A stretch of DNA of 30,760 nt, taken from positions 1 to 30,760 of the forward strand of contig DCMF01000028.1 in NCBI GenBank assembly GCA_002321305.1, read 5' to 3'. The notes below the pieces were generated by a model. That model did not search any database. It saw only the letters and a program-made list of their open reading frames with translations, and was not told the DNA's origin. Positions 30,700 through 30,760 of this stretch are shown piece by piece. A program made the position numbers and the translations under genes. The DNA is from Verrucomicrobia bacterium UBA1629 (GTDB lineage: Bacteria; Verrucomicrobiota; Kiritimatiellia; RFP12; UBA1067). Every line of letters begins with the position of its first letter. Position 1 is the stretch's first letter.

Positions 30700-30760
30700 A
30701 TGAAACAGAAACTCATGCTCATGACACTGGCGGCCGTGTGCGCGGCGACGGCCTCGGCGG
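30700..30760 (+). CDS. Exported protein, 5' end only (runs off the window)
   Basis: A strong ribosome binding site (GAAGGAGAAG, 30684-30693) precedes ATG 30700. The 20 visible residues form a signal peptide beginning MKQKLMLMTLAAV and ending in an Ala/Ser-rich cleavage region (ATASA). It resembles the signal peptides of the BspA-like protein and of the esterase in this window. The mature protein lies beyond the end. Confidence 0.7.
   Translation, partial: MKQKLMLMTLAAVCAATASA

Overview
This is a GC-rich, densely coding chromosomal segment from a Gram-negative-type bacterium. The best guess is an uncultured member of the Kiritimatiellota/Lentisphaerota side of Verrucomicrobiota. That placement is inferred from content: a secreted GH78 rhamnosidase and an AXE1-type esterase, a BspA-type surface protein with Ig-like and InlB-like repeats, a large solo secretin, LysM peptidoglycan-binding and FtsW proteins, and several families of short intergenic repeats. 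It is not based on a marker gene. No rRNA, tRNA, CRISPR array or complete insertion sequence was seen.

Layout. Positions 1-700 are an accessory patch: two copies of a roughly 80-90 bp repeat flank a 5'-truncated PIN-domain (VapC-like) toxin relic. From 700 to 5070, a promoter (TTGCGC-17-TATAAT) drives a GH78 alpha-L-rhamnosidase, a purine nucleoside phosphorylase and a XerD-type recombinase. From 5127 to 6926, on the minus strand, a perfect consensus promoter (TTGACA-17-TATAAT) drives a two-gene operon: a shortened UbiA/EboC-like membrane protein and an EboF-like phosphodiesterase. Positions 6976-8097 hold a small basic protein and prmA. Positions 8137-16040 hold an esterase, murD, a LysM lipoprotein, ftsW, xseA, a phosphohexomutase lacking its first domain, and a PHP-domain phosphoesterase. 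This run mixes cell-wall and division functions with DNA metabolism. Positions 16073-17115 carry a coiled-coil membrane protein divergent from glgP. Positions 17164-26083 hold glgP, proS, an SPFH/stomatin protein, a GtrA-like protein, a secretin and a B12-binding radical SAM enzyme. Positions 26084-26391 form a promoter plus a long leader rich in inverted repeats, ahead of a 1051-residue secreted BspA-like protein. Positions 29577-30679 encode a DUF3990 (ADP-ribosyltransferase-fold) protein overlapped by an unknown partner, a toxin-antitoxin-like pair. The window ends inside the signal peptide of another exported protein.

The most unusual theme is short tandem repeats with different unit lengths placed in or right beside conserved genes. 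A 9-bp unit (GGTTTGGRA) is inside murD and, in the opposite orientation, directly upstream of proS. An 8-bp unit (TCGAATSG) is inside proS. A 7-bp unit (TGTCCNT) builds the signal peptide of the secretin. Inverted-repeat insertions occur in the phosphohexomutase and the radical SAM gene. The other leading candidates for new biology are the structured leader at about 26180-26360, the DUF3990 two-gene module, and the isolated eboC-eboF-like pair. All functional calls rest on reading motifs by eye; no database search was run.
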